64,000 bases of DNA. It comes from Streptomyces silvae (GTDB lineage Bacteria > Actinomycetota > Actinomycetes > Streptomycetales > Streptomycetaceae). Location of the stretch: positions 1 through 64,000 of the forward strand of contig NZ_JAERUC010000172.1 in NCBI RefSeq assembly GCF_016745505.1, in the 5' to 3' direction. Position numbers and translations under genes: made by a program. The notes below the pieces were generated by a model that saw nothing but the letters and a program-made list of their open reading frames with translations, had not been told where the DNA came from and did no database searches. Below, piece after piece: positions 43,654 through 51,861 of the stretch (its first letter is position 1; every line of letters begins with the position of its first letter).

Positions 43654-44541
43654 TCACGGGTCCCGGCGCCGGTATGCCGGTGCGGGCGATGGCGCGGTGC
43701 GGGCGAAGTGGTCGTCGGCTCGGGCCGATCGGAGCAGGATCTTCGTGACCTTCCCGTCGGCGGTGCTGATCCCGATCGTGGCGAGGGGATGTCCTCCCGG
43801 GGCGATGAGGTACATCGGTTCTCCGTTGACGACGATCCTGCAAGCCGCCTGGATGCGGTCACGGTGGTGAGCGGTTTCGGTGGCGATGTCGAGGGCTCCG
43901 ACGACGGTCGTGCGGGCTCCGGGAGGCAGGAGCGCTGCCTCGGCGTCGCGGACACAGTCCGGCGCGAGCAGCTGCAGCATCCTGCGGGTGTCCCCCGTCC
44001 GGGCCGCCGCCATGAAGGCCTCGGCGACCTGCTGGTCCGGCCGGCCGGCCTGGAGCGAGGCGTCCTGGGGCCCGTCGAGGCGCTGTCGAGCCCTGCTGGC
44101 GTGCTTCTTGGCGCTGGGCACCGTCCCGCCCAGCACATGTGCGATCCGGTCGAACGGCACGGAGAACAGGTCGTGCAGGACGTAGGCGACCCGTTGAGGC
44201 GGGGTCAGCTGCTGCATCAGGACCATGAGCGCCCGGGAGACGTCCTCCGCGCGAAGGACCGCTTCGTCCGCGGCCAGTCCCGCGGCCGGGACGGCGTGCG
44301 CGAGCAGCGGCGCCTCGTTGCGACGGCGCCGGGCACGCAGCTCGTCCAGGCAGACCCTGGCGGTGACGGTCGTGAGCCAGGCGGACGGGCTCTCGATCGG
44401 CGGCGACGGCCGGGCGGCCCCGGCCCGCAACCAGGCCGTCTGGACAGCGTCCTGGGCGTCATGAGTGGAGCCGAGCATGCGGTGGGCGACCGACAGCAGA
44501 TGCGGTCGCACGGCCTCGAAGTCCTCGAGCGTGATCGGCAT
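43654..44541 (-). CDS. ECF41-type sigma factor (SigJ-like) with SnoaL-like C-terminal domain
   Basis: This 295-residue extracytoplasmic-function sigma factor has region 2 at about 8-75 (RPHLLSVAHRMLGSTHDAQDAVQ), region 4 at about 105-165 (LTPPQRVAYVLHDLF), and a fused SnoaL-like domain from about 180 (VAEAFMAAARTGDTRRML...). Such fusions define ECF41, where the C-terminal domain replaces a separate anti-sigma factor. ATG 44541 is preceded by GGAAAGG. A matching ECF41 promoter lies divergently at 44545-44571, in front of a DoxX gene, a common ECF41 neighbour type. Confidence 0.9.
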   Translation of the reverse strand: MPITLEDFEAVRPHLLSVAHRMLGSTHDAQDAVQTAWLRAGAARPSPPIESPSAWLTTVTARVCLDELRARRRRNEAPLLAHAVPAAGLAADEAVLRAEDVSRALMVLMQQLTPPQRVAYVLHDLFSVPFDRIAHVLGGTVPSAKKHASRARQRLDGPQDASLQAGRPDQQVAEAFMAAARTGDTRRMLQLLAPDCVRDAEAALLPPGARTTVVGALDIATETAHHRDRIQAACRIVVNGEPMYLIAPGGHPLATIGISTADGKVTKILLRSARADDHFARTAPSPAPAYRRRDP

Positions 44542-44544
44542 GGG

Positions 44545-44571
44545 TGTCACCTTTCCGGGCCGGCTGACGTC
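44545..44571 (+). promoter_or_regulatory. ECF41-type promoter (TGTCACC-N16-CGTC)
   Basis: TGTCACC (44545-44551), 16 bases, then CGTC (44568-44571). The known ECF41 consensus is TGTCACA-N16-CGTC, so only one base differs. It reads rightward, toward the small ORF and the DoxX gene. Confidence 0.75.
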
Positions 44572-44624
44572 AGGACGGTCGGTGCAACCCATTCCTGTTC
44601 ACGTCCCGAGGAGATGACGACGTC

Positions 44625-44762
44625 ATGACCCTACAGATGGTGCGGCTCCGCACCGCCGGCGAACCGGCTGCCGAGGCCGGGCCGCCACGCGCGAAGGTGA
44701 GGGAGGCGGCCCCCGCGGTGCCACCCCGGCCGCTCAGCGACGTGAGGGCGTACGACTCATGA
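44625..44762 (+). CDS. possible 45-residue leader protein before the DoxX gene
   Basis: This is a short frame starting MTLQMVRLRTAGEPAAE and ending RAYDS, with strong G/C bias at third positions. Its stop overlaps the DoxX start (ATGA), and GAGGAG lies 11 bases before its ATG. It follows the ECF41 promoter, so it would be the first coding element of that transcript. It could be a coupling leader or a chance frame. No homology is recognised. Confidence 0.4.
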   Translation: MTLQMVRLRTAGEPAAEAGPPRAKVREAAPAVPPRPLSDVRAYDS

Positions 44763-45112
44763 GCTCCGTACTCGTCATCGCCACGGTCGGATGCGTCCTC
44801 GCGAACACGTTCGTGGCGATCGCGGACTACATGCGAGCACCGTTCGTACGGGAGAACTCGGCAGAGGTCGGACTCCCGCCGGCTGCGCTGCCGTACCTGG
44901 CGACCCTCAAACTGGCGGGCGCCGCCGGGCTTGTCATGGGACTTCTCGGCGCGCACGGGCTGGGCCTGGCGGCAGGAATCGGCTTGACCGCGTTCTTCGC
45001 CGGCGCCGTCATGGCCCACGTCCGCGCGCGCGTCTTCCACAACATCGTCTTCCCCGGCGGCTACCTGCTGCTGGCGGTTGCCGCCACCGGCTACTTCGCG
45101 GGCAGATCATGA
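44759..45112 (+). CDS. DoxX-family membrane protein, predicted ECF41 target
   Basis: This 117-residue protein has four hydrophobic helices at about 3-22, 46-64, 68-86 and 97-115. Patterns such as LPYLATLKLAGAAGLVMGLLG fit the DoxX-like family. Some DoxX proteins take part in membrane redox or thiol-stress complexes. It has no strong ribosome binding site of its own and probably depends on coupling to the 44625 frame. The divergent ECF41 gene and intervening promoter suggest direct sigma control. Confidence 0.82.
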   Translation: MSSVLVIATVGCVLANTFVAIADYMRAPFVRENSAEVGLPPAALPYLATLKLAGAAGLVMGLLGAHGLGLAAGIGLTAFFAGAVMAHVRARVFHNIVFPGGYLLLAVAATGYFAGRS

Positions 45113-45167
45113 CCCGCACCGACGTACCCGTCGGAGCAGCGGTCCACCGTTCTCCCCGACCGTGGTT

Positions 45168-45941
45168 TCAGGGGCGGGGCCGGGTCGCGGTGTCGAGGTA
45201 GAAGGCGTCGATGCTCTGGACGGCCTGCTCGAATTCCTGCAGGTTGACCGGCTTGGTCACATAGGCGTTGGCGTGACTGCTGTACGCGCCGGTCACGTCG
45301 TCCGGGGCGGTGGACGTGGTGAGGACCACCACCGGGATGGTGTGCAGGTCCTCGTCGTTCTTCAGGACCTTCAGCAGCTCACGGCCGTTCATCCTCGGCA
45401 TGTTCAGGTCGAGGACGATCAGGTCGGGCCGCGAGTTGCCCGGGGCGCGCAGGTGCTCCAAGGCGGCGACACCGTCGGTGACCTGGACCAGATTGCGGGC
45501 TCCGCGCTCGGCGAGGGCTTCCTCGATGAGCATGGCGTCGGCGATGTCGTCCTCGACGAGCAGAACGTCGAACGCGCGGGAGGGGGTGGTGCTCATCATC
45601 GGATGCTCCGTGGGTTTCTCGTCGGAGTGCTGGAAGAGGCCCGGCCAGCGGCGGCGTGCGCCTTGCCGGCTCATACCGCAGGCGGCACCGAGCTGGGGGT
45701 AGCCGGCACCCGCGCGGGCGGCAGCCACGGCTGCTTCCCGCTGGAGCCGCTCAGCCGCCTGCTGAAGGTTTTCCAGCACATGTAGCAGAGCCAGAGCCGG
45801 CGCCGGGTCGTCCGGCGCCGGACGCCGTGAGGTTTCCGACAAACGGCGAGCGAGGCGCTGCGCAAGACTGTCGACCTCTGCGTCCGCGATGAGGGCCGTC
45901 TCATCCGGCGTGGTCCGCAGTTCGAAGTTCTTGCCTGGCAT
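45168..45941 (-). CDS. HTH protein fused in frame to a single-domain response regulator
   Basis: This 257-residue frame has no internal stop. Residues 1-113 hold an HTH-like tail (YPQLGAACGMSRQGARRRW) seen in short Streptomyces proteins. From about residue 115 a complete Rcp1-type receiver follows: VEDD acidic pair, phospho-acceptor Asp in LIVLDLNMPRMNG, Thr/Ser in VVLTTS, Lys in YVTKPV. A strong internal GGAG and tandem ATGs at 45599 and 45596 mean the receiver can also be made alone. I cannot tell whether the long form is used; upstream ATG 45941 lacks a good ribosome binding site. Confidence 0.7.
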   Translation of the reverse strand: MPGKNFELRTTPDETALIADAEVDSLAQRLARRLSETSRRPAPDDPAPALALLHVLENLQQAAERLQREAAVAAARAGAGYPQLGAACGMSRQGARRRWPGLFQHSDEKPTEHPMMSTTPSRAFDVLLVEDDIADAMLIEEALAERGARNLVQVTDGVAALEHLRAPGNSRPDLIVLDLNMPRMNGRELLKVLKNDEDLHTIPVVVLTTSTAPDDVTGAYSSHANAYVTKPVNLQEFEQAVQSIDAFYLDTATRPRP

Positions 45942-45971
45942 GTCCGGCACTCTAGGGCCTCGAAGCTCTCT

Positions 45972-45991
45972 GTGACAACAATCGTTGTCAC
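45972..45991. promoter_or_regulatory. 20-bp palindrome in the divergent kinase/regulator promoter region
   Basis: GTGACAAC-AATC-GTTGTCAC, perfect 8-base arms. Minus-strand TTGTCA with TAGAGT 18 bases on, and plus-strand GTGACA with TAGAGT 18 bases on, both overlap it, so a bound protein could switch both directions. The HTH half of the adjacent protein is a candidate ligand. Confidence 0.5.
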
Positions 45992-46048
45992 CCATTAGAG
46001 TGTGCTGGCCGCTCCTCCGGGCGGCTGCCGCAGCGAGGAGTCCACCGA

Positions 46049-47656
46049 ATGACCGGGAATACGAAACCACCGCGTACGCGGTGGTTCTCCACGTGGACGA
46101 CCCGGCGGTGGCTTCGCGTGGGTGCGGCCGTCTCCCTGGCGGTGCTGGCCCTCCTCGGGACGACCGGGGCATGGGTGCTGGCACGGAGCGCGTCGATCAG
46201 CAGCGATCTCGTGGACGTGCGGTCCCCGGCGCTGGCACAGGCGATCCGCCTGGAATCGGCTCTGCTCAACCAGGAGACGGGCATCCGTGGCTACGGACTG
46301 ACCGGCTCACGGGAGTTCATCACTCCGTACGAGGACGGCCTCGCCAAGCAGAAAGCCGTCGTCACGGAGCTCTCCGGGCTGCTCCGCGACGACCCGGCCG
46401 GCCTCGACGACCTCGAAGCCGTGCAGGACGCCACGGCCACGTGGCAGGAGAGGATCGCACGGCCGATCACCGCGGCACCCGGCGGCTCACCCTCCCCGCT
46501 GGCCACCCAACGGGCGGCGGAGGGCAAGCAGACCTTCGACGAGGTACGCGCGGCCGTGAGCCGCCAGCAGGAACGGCTGCGCTCGGAGGTCGTCCGGGTG
46601 AAGGGCGACCTCAAGGCCACGATGGCCTTGCGTAACGGGGTCTTCAGCGCCATCGCCGCCCTGATGGTCGTCCTGACGGCCTTCGTCTTCGAAGGACTGC
46701 GCCGCGGCATCAACCGGCCGCTGGAACAGCTCGGCACGGACGCCCGGATCATCGCCGGCGGTGACTTCGACCACCCCATCGCCCCGACCGGGCCCGCCGA
46801 CCTGAGACGTCTGAGCAGCGAGATCGACTTCATGCGCCGCCGCCTGGTGCGGGAGCTGGCCTTCAGCGAGGAGTCACGTCAGCGGCTCGACGCGCAGGCC
46901 GCGAACCTTCAGCGCTCGAACGCCGAGCTGGAGCAGTTCGCGTACGTGGCCTCCCATGACCTCCAGGAGCCGCTGCGCAAGGTCTCCAGCTTCACCCAGC
47001 TCCTTCAGCGGCGCTACGGAGGACAGCTCGACGACCGGGCCGATCAGTACATCGACTTCGCGGTCGACGGGGCGAACCGCATGCAGACCCTCATCAACGA
47101 CCTGCTCGAGTTCTCGCGGGTCGGACGGGTGAACCACACACACCAGAGCATCGACCTGGACAAGGTGCTGGAGCGGACCCTGTCCGGGCTGAGTGTCGCC
47201 ATCGAGGAAACCGACGCGACGATCACCCACGACCCTCTGCCGACGCTGGTCGCGGACCCCACCCAGATGGGCATGCTCTGGCAGAACCTGATCGGCAACG
47301 CGGTCAAGTTCCGTCGGCCGGACGAGACACCGAAGATCCATGTCACGGCGGCCCGTGAGGACGACCTGTGGCGGTTCACCGTCACCGACAACGGCATCGG
47401 CATCGCACCGGAATACGCCGACAAGGTCTTCGTGATCTTCCAGCGCCTGCACACAAAGGACGTCTACTCCGGCAGCGGCATCGGCCTCGCGATGTGCAAG
47501 AAGGTCGTGGAGTTCCACGGCGGCACGATCTCCGTCGACACGGCGTACCAGGAAGGCACGCGCATCACCTTCACGCTGGCGCCGGAACCGCCGGAGAATC
47601 CGGGTCCTTCCACCCTGCCGGAGGCCAGCCGCTCCGGCGCGGAGCGGAGCGGATGA
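46049..47656 (+). CDS. CHASE3-HAMP histidine kinase (Cph1-like kinase core)
   Basis: This 535-residue membrane sensor has TM1 at about 27-47, an outer CHASE3 domain (QETGIRGYGLTGSREFITPY) up to about 185, TM2 at about 192-212, then HAMP, a coiled coil and HisKA with the phospho-His in YVASHDLQEPLRKV (about 310). HATPase: N box NLIGNAVKF, G1 DNGIGIAP, G2 SGSGIGLAM. Kinases of this HisKA/Rcp1 type pass phosphate to single-domain receivers such as the one encoded just upstream. GAGGAG precedes the ATG by 8 bases. The next gene starts 2 bases after its stop codon ends. Confidence 0.93.
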   Translation: MTGNTKPPRTRWFSTWTTRRWLRVGAAVSLAVLALLGTTGAWVLARSASISSDLVDVRSPALAQAIRLESALLNQETGIRGYGLTGSREFITPYEDGLAKQKAVVTELSGLLRDDPAGLDDLEAVQDATATWQERIARPITAAPGGSPSPLATQRAAEGKQTFDEVRAAVSRQQERLRSEVVRVKGDLKATMALRNGVFSAIAALMVVLTAFVFEGLRRGINRPLEQLGTDARIIAGGDFDHPIAPTGPADLRRLSSEIDFMRRRLVRELAFSEESRQRLDAQAANLQRSNAELEQFAYVASHDLQEPLRKVSSFTQLLQRRYGGQLDDRADQYIDFAVDGANRMQTLINDLLEFSRVGRVNHTHQSIDLDKVLERTLSGLSVAIEETDATITHDPLPTLVADPTQMGMLWQNLIGNAVKFRRPDETPKIHVTAAREDDLWRFTVTDNGIGIAPEYADKVFVIFQRLHTKDVYSGSGIGLAMCKKVVEFHGGTISVDTAYQEGTRITFTLAPEPPENPGPSTLPEASRSGAERSG

Positions 47657-47657
47657 G

Positions 47658-48848
47658 ATGACCACCGCCATGCCGGACGCCGTGGAGGCGGCGTCCGACG
47701 AGCCGACGTACCGCATCCTGCTGATCGAGGACGACGAGGGCGACGCCCTGCTCGTCGAGGAGCTCCTGCACGACACCGGGCTACGGTTCGAACTGACCAC
47801 CAGGACCACGCTGGCCGAGGCCCGCGCCGAACTGACGCTCACCCCGATCGACTGCATCCTCCTCGACCTGCACCTGCCCGACGTGTCGGGCATAGAAGCG
47901 GTCGCCGCGGTCCGGATCCTGGCCCCGAACACCGCGGTCATCGTCCTGACCGGGCTGTCCGAAGCGCAGGCGGGCACGGACGCCATGGCCGCGGGAGCAC
48001 AGGACTACCTGGTCAAGGGCAAGGTCGAAGCGGACCTGCTGCACCGCACGGTGCGCTACGCCGTCTACCGCAGCCGGACCGAGCGCGCGAGCGCCCTGGC
48101 CCAGGTCGCCCAGATGCGGGCCGAGGAGAACGCCCGTCTGGAGCGGGGCCTGCTGCCCCAGCCGATGCTCGACACCTCCACGGTGAAAGTGACCTCCCGC
48201 TATCTGCCGGGGGCCGCGATGGCCCTCCTCGGCGGGGACTTCCTCGACGTCGTGGAGGGGGACGACGGGCTCCTGCACGCCGTCGTCGGCGATGTCAGCG
48301 GACACGGCCCCGACGCGGCCGCCCTCGGTGTCTGCCTGCGCATCGCGTGGCGCTCGCTCGTACTCGGCGGACACCGCGGCGAGGACCTGCTGCACCTGAT
48401 GGAACGCATCCTGATCGCCGAACGCGGCAGCCACCACCTGTTCGCCACCTGCACCCTCCTCACCATCGACCAGGACGCCGCTACCGCCACCCTCCACCTC
48501 GCCGGCCACCACGAGCCCCTCCTCACCACCGCGGAGGGCACCCGGGAACTGACCGCCGCGCACGGCATCGCACTCGGCATCGTCCCCGAACTGCGCAGCT
48601 GGCCCTCCACCGTCATCCCGCTCCCGGCCGCCGGAGCGCTCACCCTCTACACCGACGGCCTCACCGAAGGGCACAACGGGGCATCGAGCGAACGGCTCGG
48701 CGTGGAAGGACTGCTCACGCTGATCGAGAACCTGCCGCCGGCGGACCCGGCCCGCCACGTCGACCTCCTCATCCAGGAGACCAACGAGCTGAACGCCGGA
48801 CGCCACTCCGACGACCTGGCCGTGCTCCGCCTCGACTGGGGCCGGTAG
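47658..48848 (+). CDS. response regulator-PP2C phosphatase (RsbU-type output)
   Basis: This 396-residue protein has a receiver at about 18-140 (LLIEDDEGDA; phospho-Asp in CILLDLHLPDVSG; Lys in YLVKGK), a helical linker, then a PP2C/SpoIIE phosphatase at about 165-395 (LLGGDFLDVV, VGDVSGHG, YTDGLTEGH, SDDLAVL). Phosphorylation should switch the phosphatase, which would act on an anti-sigma antagonist encoded elsewhere. It is co-transcribed with the kinase (one base between genes). Confidence 0.92.
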   Translation: MTTAMPDAVEAASDEPTYRILLIEDDEGDALLVEELLHDTGLRFELTTRTTLAEARAELTLTPIDCILLDLHLPDVSGIEAVAAVRILAPNTAVIVLTGLSEAQAGTDAMAAGAQDYLVKGKVEADLLHRTVRYAVYRSRTERASALAQVAQMRAEENARLERGLLPQPMLDTSTVKVTSRYLPGAAMALLGGDFLDVVEGDDGLLHAVVGDVSGHGPDAAALGVCLRIAWRSLVLGGHRGEDLLHLMERILIAERGSHHLFATCTLLTIDQDAATATLHLAGHHEPLLTTAEGTRELTAAHGIALGIVPELRSWPSTVIPLPAAGALTLYTDGLTEGHNGASSERLGVEGLLTLIENLPPADPARHVDLLIQETNELNAGRHSDDLAVLRLDWGR

Positions 48849-48934
48849 GCAGCCGGTTGACGAGTCGGTGAGCCGGGCGCCGCGTGGGGGTCTCAGCTGG
48901 AGGACGGTGCGCGGGTCCCGTAGTCAGCCCGTAC

Positions 48935-50110
48935 TCAGAAGGCGTACCGGACGCGCAGCCATGGTGCGTGCGTGACGATCAGTTGCCGGAGGTGCTCCAG
49001 TGACTGCCGTTTGATGTCCCGGGAGTAGCGGACGTTGAGGGCTCCGTTCTGCGAGCGCTTGGTCTCCTGGGCGGCCGGCTGCCACAGCACTTCCTCGGCG
49101 CGTGGGTGCCAGCCCAGGTTGACCTCGTGGAGCGACCGGTTGTGGGTCAGCATGATGATCTCGGCCGCGGCCTGCTGCTTCACACGGGTGGGCAGGACGT
49201 CTTCGAGGTGGGCGAGCAGGTCGGCCCAGTCCCGCTGCCACCCCGGGCGCAGGATGACGGGCGAGAGATTGAAGTGGACCTCGTAACCGGCGTCGAGGAA
49301 GTCGGCGGCCGCGGCGATCCTGCCGTCGATCGGGCTGGTCCGGATGTCCAGCAGCCGGGCGTCGTCGGCGGGCATGAGGGAGAAGCGCACCCGGGTGCGC
49401 CCCTGGGGGTCGAGTGCGAGCAGGTCGGGGTTGACGAACTTGGTCGCGAAGGAGGCCTTCGCCGTCGGCATGCCTCGGAAGGCGGCGACGAGGTCCGCCG
49501 TGTTGTCGCAGACCAGGGCATCGACCGAGCAGTCACCGTTCTCGCCGATGTCGTAGACCCACGCCTGGGGATCACACTGGTTGGGCTCGGTCTTGGGGCC
49601 CTGGGCCCGTACGTGGCGGCGGACGTGGGCCACGATCGCCTCGATGTTGGTGAACAGCGTGATGGGGTTGGCGTAGCCCTTGCGACGGGGGACGTAGCAG
49701 TAGGCGCAGGCCATCGCGCACCCGTTGGAGGGGCCGGGAGCGATCCAGTCGGCCGACCTGCCGTTGGGGCGTGTGCGGAGTGTGTGCTTCACCCCGAGGA
49801 CGAGCGTCCCGGTCTTGATCCGGACCCAGCGGGCGGTGTTGCCGTCGTTGCCGTGGAGGGAGGGGATGCCCCAGTGGCTCGCGACCTCGGTCACGCGCGC
49901 TCCCGGCAGCCGGGCCATGATCTGTCGGCCGCGTGGGGAGTCGAGCGCGGCCGGCTCGGCGTAGACCTCCCTCACGTCGAGCATGCGGCGGGCTTCCGGG
50001 CTGTCCCGGAAGGCCGGCTGCGCGTCCGGCGTCGCTGCGATGTCCGACCACCCGAAGAGCGCCTGCTGCTCAGGCTCTCCCGAGGCGGCTCCCGGCGACG
50101 GCTGGACCAC
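48935..50110 (-). CDS. spore photoproduct lyase-like radical SAM enzyme
   Basis: This 391-residue radical SAM protein binds its [4Fe-4S] cluster through C-x3-C-x2-C in CAMACAYCYVPRR (about 131-143). Domain order and motifs (KFVNPDLLALDPQGRTRVRFSL, HFNLSPVILRPGW, IIMLTHNRSLHEVN) match the spore photoproduct lyase family. In Bacillus this enzyme repairs 5-thyminyl-5,6-dihydrothymine; Streptomyces does not make endospores, so its real lesion or substrate is unclear. GTG 50110 is the start, following AGAGGA. It is the second gene after the photolyase (41 bases), pointing to a UV-repair operon. Confidence 0.88.
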   Translation of the reverse strand: MVQPSPGAASGEPEQQALFGWSDIAATPDAQPAFRDSPEARRMLDVREVYAEPAALDSPRGRQIMARLPGARVTEVASHWGIPSLHGNDGNTARWVRIKTGTLVLGVKHTLRTRPNGRSADWIAPGPSNGCAMACAYCYVPRRKGYANPITLFTNIEAIVAHVRRHVRAQGPKTEPNQCDPQAWVYDIGENGDCSVDALVCDNTADLVAAFRGMPTAKASFATKFVNPDLLALDPQGRTRVRFSLMPADDARLLDIRTSPIDGRIAAAADFLDAGYEVHFNLSPVILRPGWQRDWADLLAHLEDVLPTRVKQQAAAEIIMLTHNRSLHEVNLGWHPRAEEVLWQPAAQETKRSQNGALNVRYSRDIKRQSLEHLRQLIVTHAPWLRVRYAF

Positions 50111-50151
50111 GTTCCTCTCCTCTCCCCGTGTGCGTACTGCCGAAGGGACCC

Positions 50152-51663
50152 TCAGTCACGACGGCCGCGCTCCTGCTCCAGCAGCGCGTCGAGATCGCGG
50201 AGCCGGTCCAGCCCCCGCACCGCCTGGGTCATCCGCGCGTTGTGTTCGAACCGGTCGCGGTGGCGGTGCAGGAGATTCCAGTATCCGGCGGTGAAGGGGC
50301 AGGCGTCCTCGCCGACCCGTACGGACGGCTTGTAACGGCAGGAGCCGCAGAAGTCGCTCATGCGGTCGATGTACGCGCCTCCGGACGTGTAGGGCTTGGT
50401 GGTCATCCGGCCCCCGTCCGCGTACTGCGACATGCCCACCACGTTCGGGACCATGACCCAGTCGTAGCCGTCGACGAAGCTGCGGTGGAACCAGTCGGTG
50501 ACGGCCCCGGGATCCCATCCGCGTTGCAGGGCGAGGCTGCCCAGAATCATCAGGCGTGGAATGTGGTGGGTCCAGCCGGTCGTCCTGACCTGCTCCAGGA
50601 CGTGGGCGAGGCAGTTCGCCTCCGTGCCGTCCGGGGACAGTTCCGTGAACCAGCCGGGCAGCGGCTCGTGGTGGCCCAGGGTGTTGCTCGCCCGGTATCG
50701 CGCACCGAAGTACCAGTAGACGTGCCAGACGAACTCGCGCCATCCGGCGATCTGTCGCACGAATCCCTCGGCGCTGTTGAGCGGCACCTCACCGGACCGC
50801 CACTGCGCCTCCGCCCGTTCGACGCATTCCGCCGGGTCCAGCAGGCCGAGGTTGAGCGACGAGGAGAGCAGGCTGTGGCTCATCGTCGCGTCCCCCGCGA
50901 GAACCGCGTCCTCGTACGCGCCGAACGTGGCGAGCCGGTGCTCCACGAAACGGCGGAGCGCGGCCAGCGCCTCCCTGCGCGTGGCGGGGAACCCGCGCGG
51001 CGCGTCCTCACCCACGAACTCGGCGTCCCCGTCACGCGACCAGCGGTCGAGGTCGGCCCGCACCTCGGCGTCGATGTCGCTCTCCCGGGGACGGTAGGCC
51101 GCCGGAACGCCCAGGCCGGTGGCGCCGCGCGGTGGTGGCTGCCGGTTGTCGTGGTCCAGGTTCCACCGGCCGCCGACGGGGCGGTCGCCCTCCATCAGCA
51201 GGTCGTGCGTCGTACGGACCCATCGGTAGAAGTCCTCCTGGCGGAGGTGCTTCTCGCCGTGGCCGTCCGCCCAGCCCCTGAACTCGTCGTGCGTCACGAG
51301 AAAGCCGCGCGCCGGCAGGACGGTGACGGAGGGCAGCGACCGTACGAAGGCGTGGGCGGCGTGGGAGGTGGGATGGTGCACGGTCACCGGGCCGTCCCCC
51401 ACTGCCTCGCGCAGGCCCTGACGGTAGGTGTCCGCCTTGACGTACCGCACGCGGTCACCGAGCTCGGCGGCCCGGTGCCGCATCGCGGACAGAACCAGGT
51501 GGGCCTTCGCACGATGGAACCGCCGTCGCCGGAAGACGCTGCGGGCCTCGATCATCAGCAGCGGGGTGTCCCGGCTCGGACCACCCCGCGCCGGATCGAC
51601 GAAATGAGGACCGAGCTGATCACCGAACAGCCAGTGGGTGGCGCCTGACTCCGCCTCAGCCAT
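50152..51663 (-). CDS. phrB: iron-sulfur bacterial cryptochrome/photolyase (FeS-BCP, (6-4)-type)
   Basis: This 503-residue light-driven DNA repair or signalling flavoprotein has an N-terminal Rossmann-like antenna domain (HWLFGDQLGPHF, about 10-130) and a C-terminal FAD domain with four cluster cysteines: one in NCLAHVLEQV and three in DFCGSCRYKPSVRVGEDACPF, with the C-x2-C-x12-C spacing of Agrobacterium PhrB. WHVYWYFGARY and DGYDWVMVPNVVGMSQ are family marks. ATG 51663 is chosen, with GGGAG 8 bases upstream. It heads a two-gene operon with the spore photoproduct lyase-like gene. Confidence 0.92.
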   Translation of the reverse strand: MAEAESGATHWLFGDQLGPHFVDPARGGPSRDTPLLMIEARSVFRRRRFHRAKAHLVLSAMRHRAAELGDRVRYVKADTYRQGLREAVGDGPVTVHHPTSHAAHAFVRSLPSVTVLPARGFLVTHDEFRGWADGHGEKHLRQEDFYRWVRTTHDLLMEGDRPVGGRWNLDHDNRQPPPRGATGLGVPAAYRPRESDIDAEVRADLDRWSRDGDAEFVGEDAPRGFPATRREALAALRRFVEHRLATFGAYEDAVLAGDATMSHSLLSSSLNLGLLDPAECVERAEAQWRSGEVPLNSAEGFVRQIAGWREFVWHVYWYFGARYRASNTLGHHEPLPGWFTELSPDGTEANCLAHVLEQVRTTGWTHHIPRLMILGSLALQRGWDPGAVTDWFHRSFVDGYDWVMVPNVVGMSQYADGGRMTTKPYTSGGAYIDRMSDFCGSCRYKPSVRVGEDACPFTAGYWNLLHRHRDRFEHNARMTQAVRGLDRLRDLDALLEQERGRRD

Positions 51664-51861
51664 TCCGAGCACTCCCTCGACGAACTGTCGCCCGGCCACG
51701 CGCCGACGGGGCGGCCCACCCACTCCCCCACAGATCAAAACGCACGACGGCACCGGCAGCGCCCAGCACACGCCGGGCACTGTGAGGCACGCACGGGGGC
51801 GGCCGGTCAGATCGGTGCGGGCCGGGCTCGCTCGCCCCGCCCGATGGGGAAGACTGAGGCC

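Noticed and set aside
45118..45133. CCGACG-TACC-CGTCGG hairpin after the DoxX gene
   Set aside because: Only 6-base arms; too common in GC-rich DNA to call a terminator.
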